DNA of 64,000 nucleotides from Hirudo medicinalis. Taxonomy: Eukaryota > Annelida > Clitellata > Hirudinida > Hirudinidae. A model generated the notes under the pieces. It saw only the letters and a list, made by a program, of their open reading frames with translations. It was not told the origin of the DNA and ran no database searches. Location of the stretch: assembly GCA_011800805.1 (NCBI GenBank), contig MPNW01000051.1, positions 64,269-128,268 of the forward strand, written 5' to 3'. Each line of letters begins with the position of its first letter. Positions within the stretch are counted from its first letter, which is position 1. Shown piece by piece: positions 33,448-46,684 of the stretch. Made by a program: the position numbers and the translations under genes.

Positions 33448-36400
33448 ATGCTGAAGGCACCATTGTTTTCTGTTTTCCTCTTGATTGTTTGGGGCTATTG
33501 CAGAGCAGACGAGAATAATTGGTTAGAAATTAATTCAATTTGCATTGATAATTTTCAATGTAATACTGTAATCAATTTATTCTCATATTAGTTTTTCTAG
33601 TTAACTCGTTTATAGATTTTTATAAAGTTATTTTTGACAAAAAAACAAAAGGGATGTGTCTACATGAAGCAACTGCTCATAAGTTCTTTAGAATGTGTCG
33701 TGTTACTACTATTAAAAATATTTGTAAAGTTTAAAAATTATATGATGGAATAAGATAGCATGATTTCATTGTCATTTGTTTACCTTGTTAACTTGCCTTG
33801 ATAGTAGCAGTATTTTATTAATGTCCTTGAATAACTAATTGATTCGTACAAACTTGTTACCTTGCCCTGTGCATTGCAGTACTTACACCATCGTCACCTC
33901 CCATGCGATAAAGGCAGGACGTCCTCATCAATTTAGCGTCACGACGACATGCGAAGTCCAGACAAATTTCATCTTGAAAGCGTGGATTGCCAACACAACG
34001 TTCAATTCGTCCAAGAAGATATTTAACATCAAGACGGGTAATGCAATAAGTAACAGTGATGAAAATATAAATGACAAGTATTTTAAAGTCGTCCTTTGTC
34101 ACTCATCTTTGAGCTCTACGAATCTCACATAAAATCAATCCCTAATCAAAACAACAAAGTAAGAATATGATACTTTCATTTGTTTGATGATTTCGTACTT
34201 TTTTAAAGGCATCACAAAGATTTACTCCATTGTGGTAGGTGTCATTTATTAGCACAAATGTTGTTCATGGCCCACAAAAGAATGCATGATTCTTAAGGTT
34301 CCTAAACCATTGGGATTAGAAGTACATTTCTTCTGTGTCGAAGCTTCTGGGGGTTTGACTTTCTACGGAAACAGGTCGGTAAGGGTGGAAAGAAAGCAGT
34401 CGTCGTTGTTCATACAGACTGACAAAGCTGTTTACAAGCCCGGTGACAGAGGTCAGTTGCTAATTGTTTGCACATGTTATATGCCGAGCATCTGCTGCTA
34501 ATCATCGTTTTAAAAACCACGATTTCAGATTAATTCAGGACAACGACCGCTGATATTATGCATTCTTGTTTAATGTTACCAACTTCAAGAGATAAAAATT
34601 GACATATTTTTAAAGTTTTGTTCAGGGTCTTAGCACTCAACCCCGATATTAAGCCGAGCAAGTTCCCCGTCAATGTCACAATCCACGTGAGGCTTGTTTT
34701 TTTTTAACTAGAAGTAAATAATTTTAAATGTAAAAGTTTACGATAGATGGGTAACATTATTTTTTAAGGACCCAAAAGCCAACCGAATTTATCAGTCGTT
34801 GAATCTTCAAACTAAAAATGGTAGGAACGAATAAATTTTTTTATATCAAGATTAGGTTAACTTTGACAAAACAATGGAATTATAGAATCGATAAATCCCC
34901 TTTCAGGGATTGCAAGCGGTAAACTCCCACTTTCTAAGTCGACGATTTTGGGAAGGTGGACCATTGTGGCTAAGAGCAAGGTATGCATAGTTTGGTATTT
35001 GATATATATAATATACGTAATATTTCAATGCTTATGAGACATGTTTATTATTTTTGCGATAAAAAATGAATTTGAGATTAATAACGTAAATATTTGGTAT
35101 ATCCATTTGAAGGGGGAGTCAAAGAGCTACAGATTCGAAGTTAAAGAATATGGTTAGGACGTCGACTACACATTCGATTGTACAGACATCTAATTTATGG
35201 ATGAATAAAATATAAATATTCATGTGCAATAAATTCAGACATTTTAATAGTCTTTTGTGATTTGCCGTAAAGTTTTGCCGAAGTTCAAAGTGGAACTCAG
35301 AGTTCCCGAGAGATACCACATCAACGCAAAAAATCCAACGAAGCAGGATAATTTATCTGTTGCTGTAAATGCAAGGTGATCTACAATGATTCTTCTCTAC
35401 AGAGATGGTTCTTGCATTTTTGTGAATAATTTCCTATCTGTAAATATATAATAATAGAAAAGTAAAATTATTAATATTCCTAAGGTACACTTATGGTCAG
35501 CCTTTAAAGGGAGTGGTCCTCATCAGTATTAAATATAACAGTTATTACCATACCCGTGGCAATACTCCTACCATTACTAAAACAATAAAGGTTTATTTTT
35601 AAATTTGAATGTTTCCGGAATAGTCCTGAAAAGTTCGAAAACAATTTATTTATTTTGCATGAACCGCTTTCCAGCTGGAAAATGGACAAGCAAATTTCAC
35701 AGTGACATGCTCAGACTTGCTCGATTTGATTCCATGTTTTTATGGGGCACCATCGCTCGAATATCAGACTTTCGAAGTCGAGGCAAATGTCACCGAGACA
35801 GTGACCGGAGTCGTCATATCCGAGCGAACAAACTTTGTGTCTCGATCAGGAAGATACTCTCTCGAGACTGACACTAAAGGAAACTTTTTTAAGCCCGGCT
35901 TTCCTTTCAAGATTATGGTAAAATAGTTTGATGGATGAACTGAGACCGAACTTTTATTACATAGTTTATTAAATTATTACACCTTCATCTTCGCGTATTT
36001 TCGCGATAGAGATGTTTTCTTCAACATTAGTTGCTTATTTCTTCTTTATTTTTTATATCTCAAATCTGTTTTTATACATTTTAGCTAGCCTTGAAATTGC
36101 CGTTTCGTTTCAGTTTACTTTAAAGCAATATAACAAAGAGTCTCCACCACTGAGTGATCTTCAGTATGACGATGGGTCTCCCAGGAACATACCCGTGGTT
36201 GTCAACATGGGGTTCGGTGACCCTTCTGCGTCGACCTTGGAGCAGCGATTTCTGACAAATTTGACACAAACTGGACAGTCATTCTTGTCTATTGAAACCA
36301 ATTCGAACATAAAGAGTCTAAGAATTGAAGTAAAAATTAATAATTATGACTTAAAATTGAACTTGAATCTCATAATTATAAATCGTTTGTGTCAAGGCAG

Positions 36401-38611
36401 CGTACTTTGACGAATATGCCAATGAAACGGTGAGGTCGCACGACTACGTCAATGCCTTCGAAACCAGAGACGACGAACAACTGCAGTTGGACTTGGACGA
36501 TACTACTAAAGAGGCTGTTCTTCAGGCAAAAAATTATGAATATTTCATGGAAATTAATTACGAATTCTTGGAGCCAATTGAACGCATGCTGTCAAATTAT
36601 TCAGTTTTTTGTTCAAAGCCTGCATACTTTTTATAGAAGCAATGATATTTAATTAATACATTCAATGTGAACAAGTGCTCAGACATGCGTATGGGGAGTA
36701 GGAATAGGATGGTAGAATATGAGTTTGGGGACAGGTGTTAATCGAATCAAAACAAGAGATCTGGGAGTGATTGTGCACTGAGAGTGGAAGATCAACGATA
36801 CAATGTGCAGAAGCGGCTAAATGAGTAAACAAGGTATTAGGTATAATTAAGAGGATAGTGGTCAGTAGGGAGCTTGCATCACTTTAAAGTTGTATAAAGC
36901 ATTGGTGAAACCCCTTCTGGAGTATTGCATGCATGGATGGACATTGAAACCTTGGAAAGGGTGCATAGAAGAATAACAAGGATGACAGAGGGTATATAGG
37001 AAATTTGAGTTATGAGGAGAGATTAAGAAGGTGCAAATTAACAAACCTAGAAGTAAGGAGAAGCCGAGGTGGTCTTATAGAAACGTTCAAGATATTAACA
37101 GGAGGCGAAGATTTTACTGCCTGAACATTTCTTTGAAGCCATCAAAATCAGTTCCACAAAAGGGCATTGGATGTAAGCAAAAGCTATACAGGAATGAAAC
37201 GGGTACTCTGAAGAATAATTACTTTAGCACGAGACTGTGATATGTGGAACAAGTTAGATGAGGAGCAATTTATTCCTGTTCGGTGGAACTATTTAGAACA
37301 ACACTATAGAAATTTGAATATTGAATTAAAAAGGAGTGGTTTATCATACAGCCTACTTAAACCGCTATAAATTAATGTTATGTTTTTATAAATTAAAGGA
37401 ATTTGATAAAATCATTTCTGTGATGTGCCTTTATTTGTTGATTTTCATTTAATTTGACTTTAAACCCAGTTTATAATCGGTTTATTTATAAACAAATTGG
37501 TTCCTTCTCCAGGCAGAGAAAGCAACAACATTCACCTTGAGAAGTACCAAGCCGATAACGAAATATCAATACCAGGTTGACAGTCGACGAAACCAACTGC
37601 AGCATGATGATGACTAAAATGTAATTCGATTATAATTTTTAGTTTTTCGCCAAAGAATCTCTCTTCGTGAGTCAAACAGTGACTGGAAAAAACTCCACTT
37701 TGCACAAGTTTGTTGTAAATGCCAGCAAGGACCTTATCGCCAGTCTTGCACCACGGGTTCTTGTGGTAGCGTCCTATGTTAACGCTAAAGGAGAGCTTGT
37801 GGTTGATAGCGTTATAATTCCAGTGGTCAACTATTTCATCAATGAGGTTGGATATTTTAAATCGTAATACAATAATAATAATATTAAGTAATGATAATAT
37901 TAGCTTCCATGGTGATATTAATTTTCAATTTCTATGAAATAATAAATTATTTTCTCAGAATAACTTCTTCAAATATTCGTTCAGGTAGAGCTGAGATTCA
38001 GCAAGAACTTGACCCATCCTTCTGATAAAGTACGTTTGGACATTCATGCCGGCAAGGGATCGACAGTAGCATTGTTGGCGGTCGACGAGAGCGTCAGGCT
38101 GTTGAAAACTGGCAATGACATCACCAAAGAAGCCGTTAGTAGGCTCCCTTGTACATCTCTAGCTTTCAAATTTTTAATCGAAACCAATTCTTGGAAAGTT
38201 TTGCTTTTTATTAGACAAATTGAATGCATGGAATAAAATAAGAAACAAATAAACAAATAAGAAAATAAATATTTAAATAATATTGCTACAGTTTTTGTTC
38301 TTACAATGTTCTCAGATTTCAAGTGATCTTTGGAGTTACGGGTGGTACGGTAGCCCCCCGATGGCTTCTGGGAATTTGATGAGCAAATCTGTCTACGGTC
38401 AAGACACAAAATCAATGCTTCGAGTAATGTTTCGATCTATTATTTTGTTTCAATCTATTACTTTGTTTCAATCTTAAACTTGTTGCATGAAGATTGTCTC
38501 ACATGTTGTGTCTCCGTGCTTTGTATTGACGTGATATTTCCGGAGGAGATGGAAGAAGCTGTAACAATAATATTAATAAAAATAATAATAATAATAATGA
38601 TAATAATAATG

Positions 38612-38646
<35 letters not shown>

Positions 38647-41600
38647 AATAATGATGATGATAATGATGATATTAATGATAGTGATAGTGATAATGATAAT
38701 GATGATAATTCTTCGATAATAATATTAAATAACAAATAAATAATAGATTTTTTATTCGGTGATAATATTAATAATAATAATAATAATAATTTTTTATAGT
38801 CGCAAGACCTTATTATTTTTGATTGGTTAAACATACAGGTATGTTTGTCACAGTTTAACATATGGTTTTAATTTAACTCGGCCTTGTTGTCTAATTTTTG
38901 TGTTTTCCCTCGTGCGTAAAATGATGCTGCTTTTTCAGGTCCATATTGTTCTAACAACAATGGCTTCAATTTATACAGAATGCGGGCATCATCATCATGA
39001 CCAACAATTACATTAACGATTTGGAAGATTATGAAGAAGATTCCGACGATGATGATGATGGTGACGACGATGGCGTTCAACCTCAAAGGGAGGCTATAAA
39101 CATGCGAAAGTCAAGAAAGAGTAGATATCTGAGACGTGCTTGTTTAACATAAGTGATCACTGTGCATTTCAATATTCAATTCAGTATGCTTTGAAATTAC
39201 ATTCCACCTAGTTTTAAGCTGCATAAAACATTCCATTAGACCATTGAATCACATTCATATTTGTTATTTGATGAATGCCAAACAAATCCTTATTGAATTA
39301 GGAATCATAGCAAGTTCTCCTGAAAGAAGTTTAGATGCTGCTGCACCTGTTGCTGATGTCAGGGGAGACATGTCTCAGCCAAGAACAGAGTTCCCAGAAA
39401 CCTGGATTTGGACCGACATGGACATCACGTAGACCTTGGAGTTTAAATCTGACCGTGTCTTGATTTAAATCCGATAAATTTTCGACCAGGGACAATGGAA
39501 GCGCACAGCTTTCATTCAAAGTTCCAGACACGATCACCTCGTGGGTTCTTTCTGCATTTGCAGTCAGCGAGAAGGAAGGGCTCGGAGTGGCCGACCCTGT
39601 CAAGGTAATGGCCATAAAGCATGAATGACATTGAAAGATGATGGACGACTACTACTAAAGTGAATGAATCTCCACTGATTAAACAGATGACAGTCTTTAA
39701 GTCCATGTTTGTCTCTCTGAACCTGCCGTACTCTGTCGTGCGAGGTGAAGAATTCGCTTTGGTGGCAACGGTTTTTAATTACTTGGAGGACGACTTGGAG
39801 GCAAAAACTTGATTTGTGTTGTTCATTCGCAAGAGTGTTAACGTTAACGTTAGGCAAAAATGGCCGCTATTTTGCCAGGTCGAAGTGTCCCTTGCCAATT
39901 CCACGCATTTTAGGACGAGAAGGTGCGAGTCGACGAATCTATTTGAAACTTTCGAAGGTGGAATTTCAAAGCGAATCCAAGTATTATTAATCACAATTAT
40001 TGTAACATATATGTATATATATATTATATAATATTAAATATATTCACTACATGGAAAGTAGTGAAGAAAGTGAAAGAATAATTATTCTTTAGTTATGAGG
40101 CGATCGTACAAAAACTAAATATCACCGGAGTTTGCCTTTCCATGCAACGAATATTGGTTGGAAGCTGGCGTCTCTAATGACAATCCATGTGAGGAATTTT
40201 AAATTTTTGAAAATATTTTGCTTGAAGGTTCAGAAAAAAGACTCAGAGGGTGTGCACTTTTGGATCGTACCCACGAGTGTTGGTCTCATTCCGATCGAAG
40301 TGAAAGCTTCTGCTGGTAAAGTTGTTGACATCATCAGGATGGATCTTCTAGTTAAGGTACTTGAAGATTTGAAAACAAAATTTGAAGATAAATTATTGAT
40401 ATTCGAAGTTTTAATTTAAGCCGGAGGGCTTGCCTCAGTCATATTCCATGTCTTTCCTGATTGGCTCATCTGTTCTTAATGAGTCTCACGTCAATTTCCC
40501 TGTGACTTTGCCTCCTGAAACCATTTTGGTGCCTGGATCGGTTGACATTGAAGTTTCTGTTATTGGTAAGCGAATATGAATATGAATATGAATGCGACGT
40601 AACTTTTGAAGAATTTCTGTAATCTCTAGTAATACAATGTAGTCTAGTAATATAATAGTCTAGTAATGTAAAAAAATATTCGTGTTCGAAGGCAATATCT
40701 TCGCAAACACCATGGAAAACATCCAGAATCTGGTTAAGCTACCGGCAGCATGTGGAGAGCAGAATATCATCACTTTTGCTCCCAACGTTTACATTCTCAA
40801 CTTCTTATCAGCCTCTGGCGTACTCGATAATGAAACGTTTGTTGCATTAACTTACTACCTGTTGGCAGGTAGATACCCTATAACTTTTCCAGTATTTTTT
40901 CATTTTTTTGTAATAAAACATAATCGATAAGGGTTTGGACAACAGCTTACTTTCCAAAGACATGATGGATCTTACAGTGCTTTTGGAGACAAAGATGATG
41001 AAGGAAGTGTATGGTAGGTATTATTATGATTGCATTTTGACATTCTCAATATATTTACAAAACTTTCTAAAGGTTGAGTGCTTTCGTTTGTAAATCCTTC
41101 CGTCATTCAAAAACATACTTAAATTTCGAGTCAAAAATGGTCACGAAGACCTTGAGATGGATTCTATCGCATCAGAATTCCGATGGATCTTTTTCTGAGC
41201 CACCTGGAAGCAAAATAATCCATTCAAAGATGCAGGTGAATAATAACTACATTTGATATCATCTTTCCATCCTTGATGTTCCATTTGGTGACGAATGTAG
41301 GGCGGGTCATCTGCTGGACTCAGCCTCACCGCGTACGTGTTGATTGCTCTTCAAGAAAATATAATCTATGGCAAAGTAAGCCTTCTATACATCTTTGTAG
41401 GGCAAAAATTCAAAATTACAATAACAATTATATAAAAACAGGAAGTCAAAAATTTGTATGAAAGTATCAAGAATGCAACTCATTATTTGGAGCAGCACTA
41501 TCAATCACACAGCAACGATACGTACACCCTCAGCATCATCACCTACTCTTTTCATTTGGTGAAAAGTCGTCATTTTGATAAAGCATTTGTAATGTTTGAA

Positions 41601-43293
41601 AGATTGGCAAATAGAACAAGTAATTGTTGAAGACAGTTTTTTATTAATGAATTTCTGCAATATTTATTATTTAAATTACAAATCAAAGCCATTTTTTTTT
41701 ATATTTTCATTTCTCCAATCAATCTTCGTTTGATTGATTGTTACAGGCGAATCAATCCATTGGAAAACACAAGCCCCAACAACTGAGCACAATGACGCTT
41801 GGAAGCCATTTCACGAGAAACCCCTCACTTACGACATCGAGGCAACATCCTATGCTCTGCTCATTTACACGGCACAAGGGAATGCTAATTCTCTTTTAAT
41901 AGCAAAGTGGCTCATTGCGCAACAGAACGAGGCAGGGGGCTACAGGTCAACCCAGGTTAAATTTACATTTTAGAACCAAGTGAACTTATTCATAACCTGT
42001 CCAGAGATCAATTTTGAATTTTTGAAAGATTGGATTTTTTTGTTTATTAAAAAAAAAGGACACAGTCATTGCTCTCGAAGCGCTGTCGAAGTTCGCCTGG
42101 GCACTGTTCCTTCCGAGCAATTACAACTTGAAGGTGTTTGTTGAAAGCGATGTCGAGAAGAATGAGTTGGTCGGAATAACGAAAGACAATGCGTTCCTAC
42201 TACAAACCGTACAAGTAAGACTACAGTACAAAACTAAGTTGACACCCTGATAACAATGCAGTTCGATTGTTGCCTTGGAATTGCAGCTGCCTGGGAACTC
42301 AACAACGATAAATGTATCAATGAAGGGCAAAGGTTATGCAGTAGCGCAGGTAACAAAACCATTACATTGCTTGGATGTGTTTCATTTCAGAATATTATTA
42401 TAAAATATTGAAATAGGTAATACATATTTACAAATACCAAAATAATGTTAGTGACGAAGTTATGTCTGCTTCGTTATCGTATGAGAGTACGAGAATTGTG
42501 CTTTGAAGGCAGAACAGTCTTATTGCCAATTAAAGAAGGGGAAATTTAATTGACCAAACTCTTCGGGTCACTTAAAATATTTTTACTACATAGGTCAGGG
42601 TCAAATATAACGTGAAAAACATCATCAAGCATCCTCTCTTGGAGCTCAACGTTTCTTCAACCAACTCCAAAGGTCTTCTTAAACTTGGAGTATCGACGAG
42701 GTCATTATTAATAATAATAATATTATTATTATTGTTATTATTATTATTATATTATTATTATTGTTATTATTATTATTATTACTGCTAGTATTGAATTATT
42801 TTAATATTTGTTTAAACTCGATGATAATGTTTAAAGATGGCTTGGAAAGGATGAAAGTGGAATGGTCATCGTGGAGATGGAGATGCCAACAGGATGGGAT
42901 CTCGAGGGTGAAGACCAATTGTCTCTGGAACTCAAAAAAGAAGTCAGCAAGGTCGAGAACAAGGGATCCAAGATTATCTTTTACTTAAACGAGGTGAACC
43001 CTTACCATACCATGGCTCTGATTGTGACTAATTGAAAATCGTCTGCTAAATGATATTCAACAGCTGACTGCAACTGCTCTTAATCTCGAACTGTTGCTGG
43101 AAAACAGGCTTTCAATTTTCGGAGCAAAACCAGCTCTAGTGAAAGTCTATCAGTATTATGATCCAGGTAATTAGAATTAGACTTTGGTGAAAAGTGATTA
43201 TTTGCTTTTCAATAGTAGTTCAAAGTGTGTGCTATTGCTTTTGTAGGCTAGTTTATTAGTCTTAAATGTATTATTTATTGTCTTATCATGTTA

Positions 43294-43337
<44 letters not shown>

Positions 43338-43618
43338 TTATTCATTCAACTTAACCGCAACGGCTGGAAAATATATATAAATTATAATATTAATTATGAT
43401 ATTAAAATAATGAAATTCAAATTATAATATTAAAATTATGATATTCAAATTATTTTTATTATTATTATTATTAATATTATTATTATAAAATCATAAAGTG
43501 GCATTAGTACGATGATATTATAAATGATTATTCTTTTGCAGACACAACTGCCTCTGCCTTCTACTCTGTCACTGGAAAGCAGACATGGTTGACTGCATGT
43601 CCAGAATGCTGTTCGTGA
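33448..43618 (+). CDS. Thioester-containing protein (alpha-2-macroglobulin/CD109/TEP family), 37 exons
   Basis: Secreted or GPI-anchored immune/protease-binding protein. Exons: 33448-33521, 33880-34037, 34209-34234, 34298-34451, 34616-34686, 34769-34820, 34907-34980, 35113-35152, 35273-35375, 35485-35590, 35675-35917, 36114-36329, 36397-36525, 37513-37575, 37643-37846, 37985-38134, 38316-38423, 38979-39109, 39327-39428, 39490-39604, 39687-39800, 39879-39922, 40093-40156, 40228-40356, 40421-40565, 40692-40868, 40932-41013, 41073-41235, 41301-41375, 41442-41619, 41747-41955, 42059-42214, 42287-42349, 42594-42700, 42837-42993, 43064-43166, 43542-43618. Phases close: about 1453 aa, the size of CD109. 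Landmarks: signal peptide [66 protein letters not shown], the thioester [11 protein letters not shown] (Cys codon 40751; first residue Ala instead of the usual Gly), DGSYSAFG, receptor-binding domain near the end, and a C-terminus TACPECCS. An Asp-rich insert is encoded by a GAT run in exon 18. Introns after 36525 and 39800 look like GC-AG. Confidence 0.93.
36660..37370 (+). pseudogene. LINE reverse-transcriptase C-terminal fragment inside a thioester-gene intron
   Basis: Readable pieces in shifting frames include [51 protein letters not shown] and [10 protein letters not shown], the end of the ORF2 of CR1/jockey-type LINEs. Frameshifts and stops make it inactive. It explains most of the 1-kb intron between thioester exons 13 and 14. 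Confidence 0.8.
38569..38800. repeat. (ATA/GAT)n microsatellite in a thioester-gene intron
   Basis: Long imperfect ATA, ATG and GAT trinucleotide run at 38569-38712, with a second AAT run at 38765-38795. Confidence 0.9.
42705..42782. repeat. (ATT/AAT)n microsatellite in an intron
   Basis: Imperfect AAT then ATT repeats just after thioester exon 34. Confidence 0.9.
43285..43475. repeat. (ATT)n microsatellite and AT-rich tract in an intron
   Basis: Pure (TTA)n at about 43290-43337, then repeated TATGATATT-like units to about 43475. Confidence 0.85.
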
Positions 43619-44860
43619 GGTTGAGGTAACAACATGCTTCTTAAGTCTAACCCGGTCCCCGGTCTGAGGCACTAACTATGTAACATAAACTATGCACAAT
43701 TGTTGCAGTCATTATAAATTATTATAAACAAATTATTAAAAAATGACAAAACAAATCAAACATACCTGCATCGTATCTATCAGAATATAAATCAATAAGG
43801 AATTCAGCTATTTACGAATCTTAATCTGCTTTTTTATTCGTCGTGCAACAAGCCTCAATGATTTAACGAATGAATGTTGGCCAAGTCATTGGCAAAATTC
43901 AACTCTATGCCGACAATTTTTGGCCATTAACCCTATCCCTAACCATTGTCCCACCCTTAAGCCTAGCCCTGGAAAACCATGGAGAACATGGAGTTGGCTT
44001 TTGCCCGTGACCTCTCCGGTTATCTTAATAAAGTTATATTTTCAGGCTGAAGGCTTACAGACTGAACAAATAAGGAACTTAAAGTGGAATTATGATGAAG
44101 GATTGCGATTCTAAATTTATTACAAAACAAATTTTCTAATGACTGTTTGAATCTTATTGTGCCACATATAATAACCACATAATAATAATAAATAAATGTT
44201 GGTTTCCATCAATGGACTTGAGTTTGTTTGCTTTTTCAGTATCAGAATATCTATTAAATGTTTTTCTGGTAATATTAATAATAATAATAATAATGATAAT
44301 AATAATAATAATAATGATAATAATAATAATAATATTAATGACCGTTAATTTATATGGCCGTATATGCGTAGGGGCTTAATTGTAACCGGCTGTGCAAATG
44401 TTAGTTTCATTGGTTTTCGAAGTCCCGCTCCACAAAATCGAGCAGCTGTCAAACTAGCAACACTTGCCCATTTTCAAGAAATGTTTCGTCCGTGTGATTT
44501 CGCGGATATAAATGCGTGCAAAACATAATTTATCGATAACCTCCGCAGACTTCAATCAGTTGCAAATTTTAATAAAATTACCGAATATAAAGATAGTCTG
44601 CATGTGCTTATCAGAAAGCATGAAAAGCATTGGTAAGGCATAAATTTGAAACGCATCTACATTCATCACAATGTCAATGATGGAATCAACTGTGAAAAAG
44701 ATCCACCACTCCAAATCGTGGTCTTGTAATTGAAGGATTTGCTTTCATTCTTGAGCATTCTTATCGACATTTCCTTCTTTCACACATCTGCATAATGAAT
44801 GTTTGTGAAAAAGTAGACTAAAACATGGTTATTTCTGGCGAACGTTAAATAGTGTTCATG
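43619..44860. other. 3' flank of the thioester gene, convergent with the small secreted gene
   Basis: AATAAA signals at 44027 and 44191 on the + strand could end the thioester transcript. A short open piece follows the acceptor at 44045 and could be an alternative last exon (44046-44073). An AAT microsatellite lies at 44276-44340. No further gene recognised. Confidence 0.45.
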
Positions 44861-45465
44861 TCACCTGTATATTTCTTTTTGTGCATAGGTTTTAAAGTAC
44901 TTGCATTCGGAGCGAATGCACTGACATTTAGGAGTTTTGTTTATTTGGCACAATCGACTTTCAGAAGTTCTTTTGCCTGGACTTCTCTGTAAAATTTTTT
45001 TAGAGTACATTTAACCTTTTAAAGAGTAAATTTTGTTAAACATGTTTATTTGCGAATCTTGAAATATGTCTAAAATTTGAATTCTATTAACAGCCGTTAG
45101 TAAATACCGGTTTTGCAAGTGATTGAACAAACCTTGCAGAAGTAAATCTCAGTATTGGTACCAAAATTGTTTGTTTGGACTTCCTGATTGTAGTCGGAAT
45201 AGCCAGGAACGGGTGGCAATGTCGAATTTGGAGTTTTCGAGATGGAGAATTTTCTTTTCTCGCTCAATTTCTTTCTCCTGTGATATCTTTTGAGCTGAAC
45301 TGGAGAATTTGTTATCGGCGCTTGGTCTATTTGCGGAATCTTCGGTTTCACCATGGGCTCTAAGTAATCCTTAAAATTGGGTTCGTAGGTTGCTATTTCA
45401 TCCTCTGAATCGGCCACCAAAGCCGTCCAAAATACGCAAATGCACAGGTACAACGTAGACTTCAT
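44861..45465 (-). CDS. Small secreted protein with basic cleavage sites and C-terminal cysteines, 2 exons
   Basis: Family not recognised. Exon 1 is 45465-45133 (111 codons) and exon 2 is 44986-44861, joined phase 0 (TGCAAG/GTTTGT ... TTTTACAG/AGAAGT), 152 aa. Residues 1-19 (MKSTLYLCICVFWTALVAD) are a clear signal peptide. An acidic, proline-containing stretch follows, then very basic RYHRRKKLSEKRK, then a Tyr/Asn-rich part ending YFC. Exon 2 adds RSPGKR and the cluster CQINKTPKCQCIRSEC. There are five mature-region cysteines, so one may be unpaired or the protein may dimerise. The KR and GKR sites suggest prohormone processing, and the CxC pattern recalls growth-factor tails; both are only suggestions. 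It is transcribed toward the thioester gene. Confidence 0.6.
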
Positions 45466-46684
45466 TATTGCCGAAATATTAAGCTCCTACATTTACTACA
45501 ACTATTCTCATCTAGAATTGAAGTCCATACTTATGAACCACAGCGTTTTGTCTCATAAAGAGCATCTGGTTCTGCAATGCAGTAATGTTCGATCGCTATT
45601 GATAAGGTTACATCAAGAGGTCATCTTAATATCATCCATTAGCGAGGTTTTGAGGCGATGTCTCCTGTATTATGAAGTCCTTGCATAACCACTCAAGTAT
45701 TTATTAATGGTATTTAACTCATGGTTAGAAATTTAACGAATATAGAGAACCGCCAAAAAATGAGCAATCATTATCTAGCTCTGAAGTAATCTACCAAGAT
45801 TCCTGAATTTATCTTGACAAAGTATTTTCTTTCATTTGCATCAAATCTTTCAATTGCATTATACGTATTTTATGGTTATAGAGATGTTAATCTGTTTTAC
45901 GAAATCTGATTATTTCAAAGATTTCAAAACTCAAAATTTTTCTTCCTTCAATACAGAGTGTTATAAATTTGAAAGCAGTGACAGCTCCATTTATTTAGTC
46001 AGCACGATCGATGTAGATGTCATGAAGAATACTTTCGTAACTTCATGGAGATTTAAAGTTATTTTTGCTTAAAAATCGTAATGCTTTTCCAAGAACATTT
46101 TTACCATTTTTCTGAGCATCAGAACTTATGATAATTTTTGCAGTGAAATGGACACTAGTTTTCCAATTTTAATATCAATTTTCGCGGGACCATGGGTTGA
46201 ACTTTAAACACTAGTTTTATAAATGACACTTGTCGATTTTCTTTTAATCATCATTTTTATTGCCAGAAGTAAAACTCCGACTAAATTTGTTACTTTAATT
46301 CATCAAAACATTTTTAAAGCACCGTATTATTACAAACACCATTCTTAAGAGGTGCTTTGGGAAAGCTAGAATTAACGAAATGTGTACAGATTAAGTAGTC
46401 TTCCCGTAGCCTGACCAATGGTTTCAACAGCGTCCTTAACTTGTGATTATGTCTCTTTTCAAAGGAACATTTTCAACTTTGTCTATGCTGTGCCCTGGAC
46501 GTCAAGAAAATTTTTATTTTTATGCGGAGTCAGACTCATTATCATTTCCAGCTGATTCACTTCTATGGAAAACTGAGTCGAATATCGTTCATTGGAGTTC
46601 AGGTCGCGGCTCTACATCTATTTACTGGTTGTGATTCGGTTCTGGCACTAAAGAGTATTGTTCATCATATCGTACAACTGACGA
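45466..46684. other. Intergenic region upstream of the RING/B-box gene
   Basis: No gene recognised. Close to the RING start (about 46590-46660) an open frame reads VAALHLFTGCDSVLAL, which recalls the LHAFTGCDS motif of an uncharacterised invertebrate protein family, but only this short piece matches. Confidence 0.3.
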
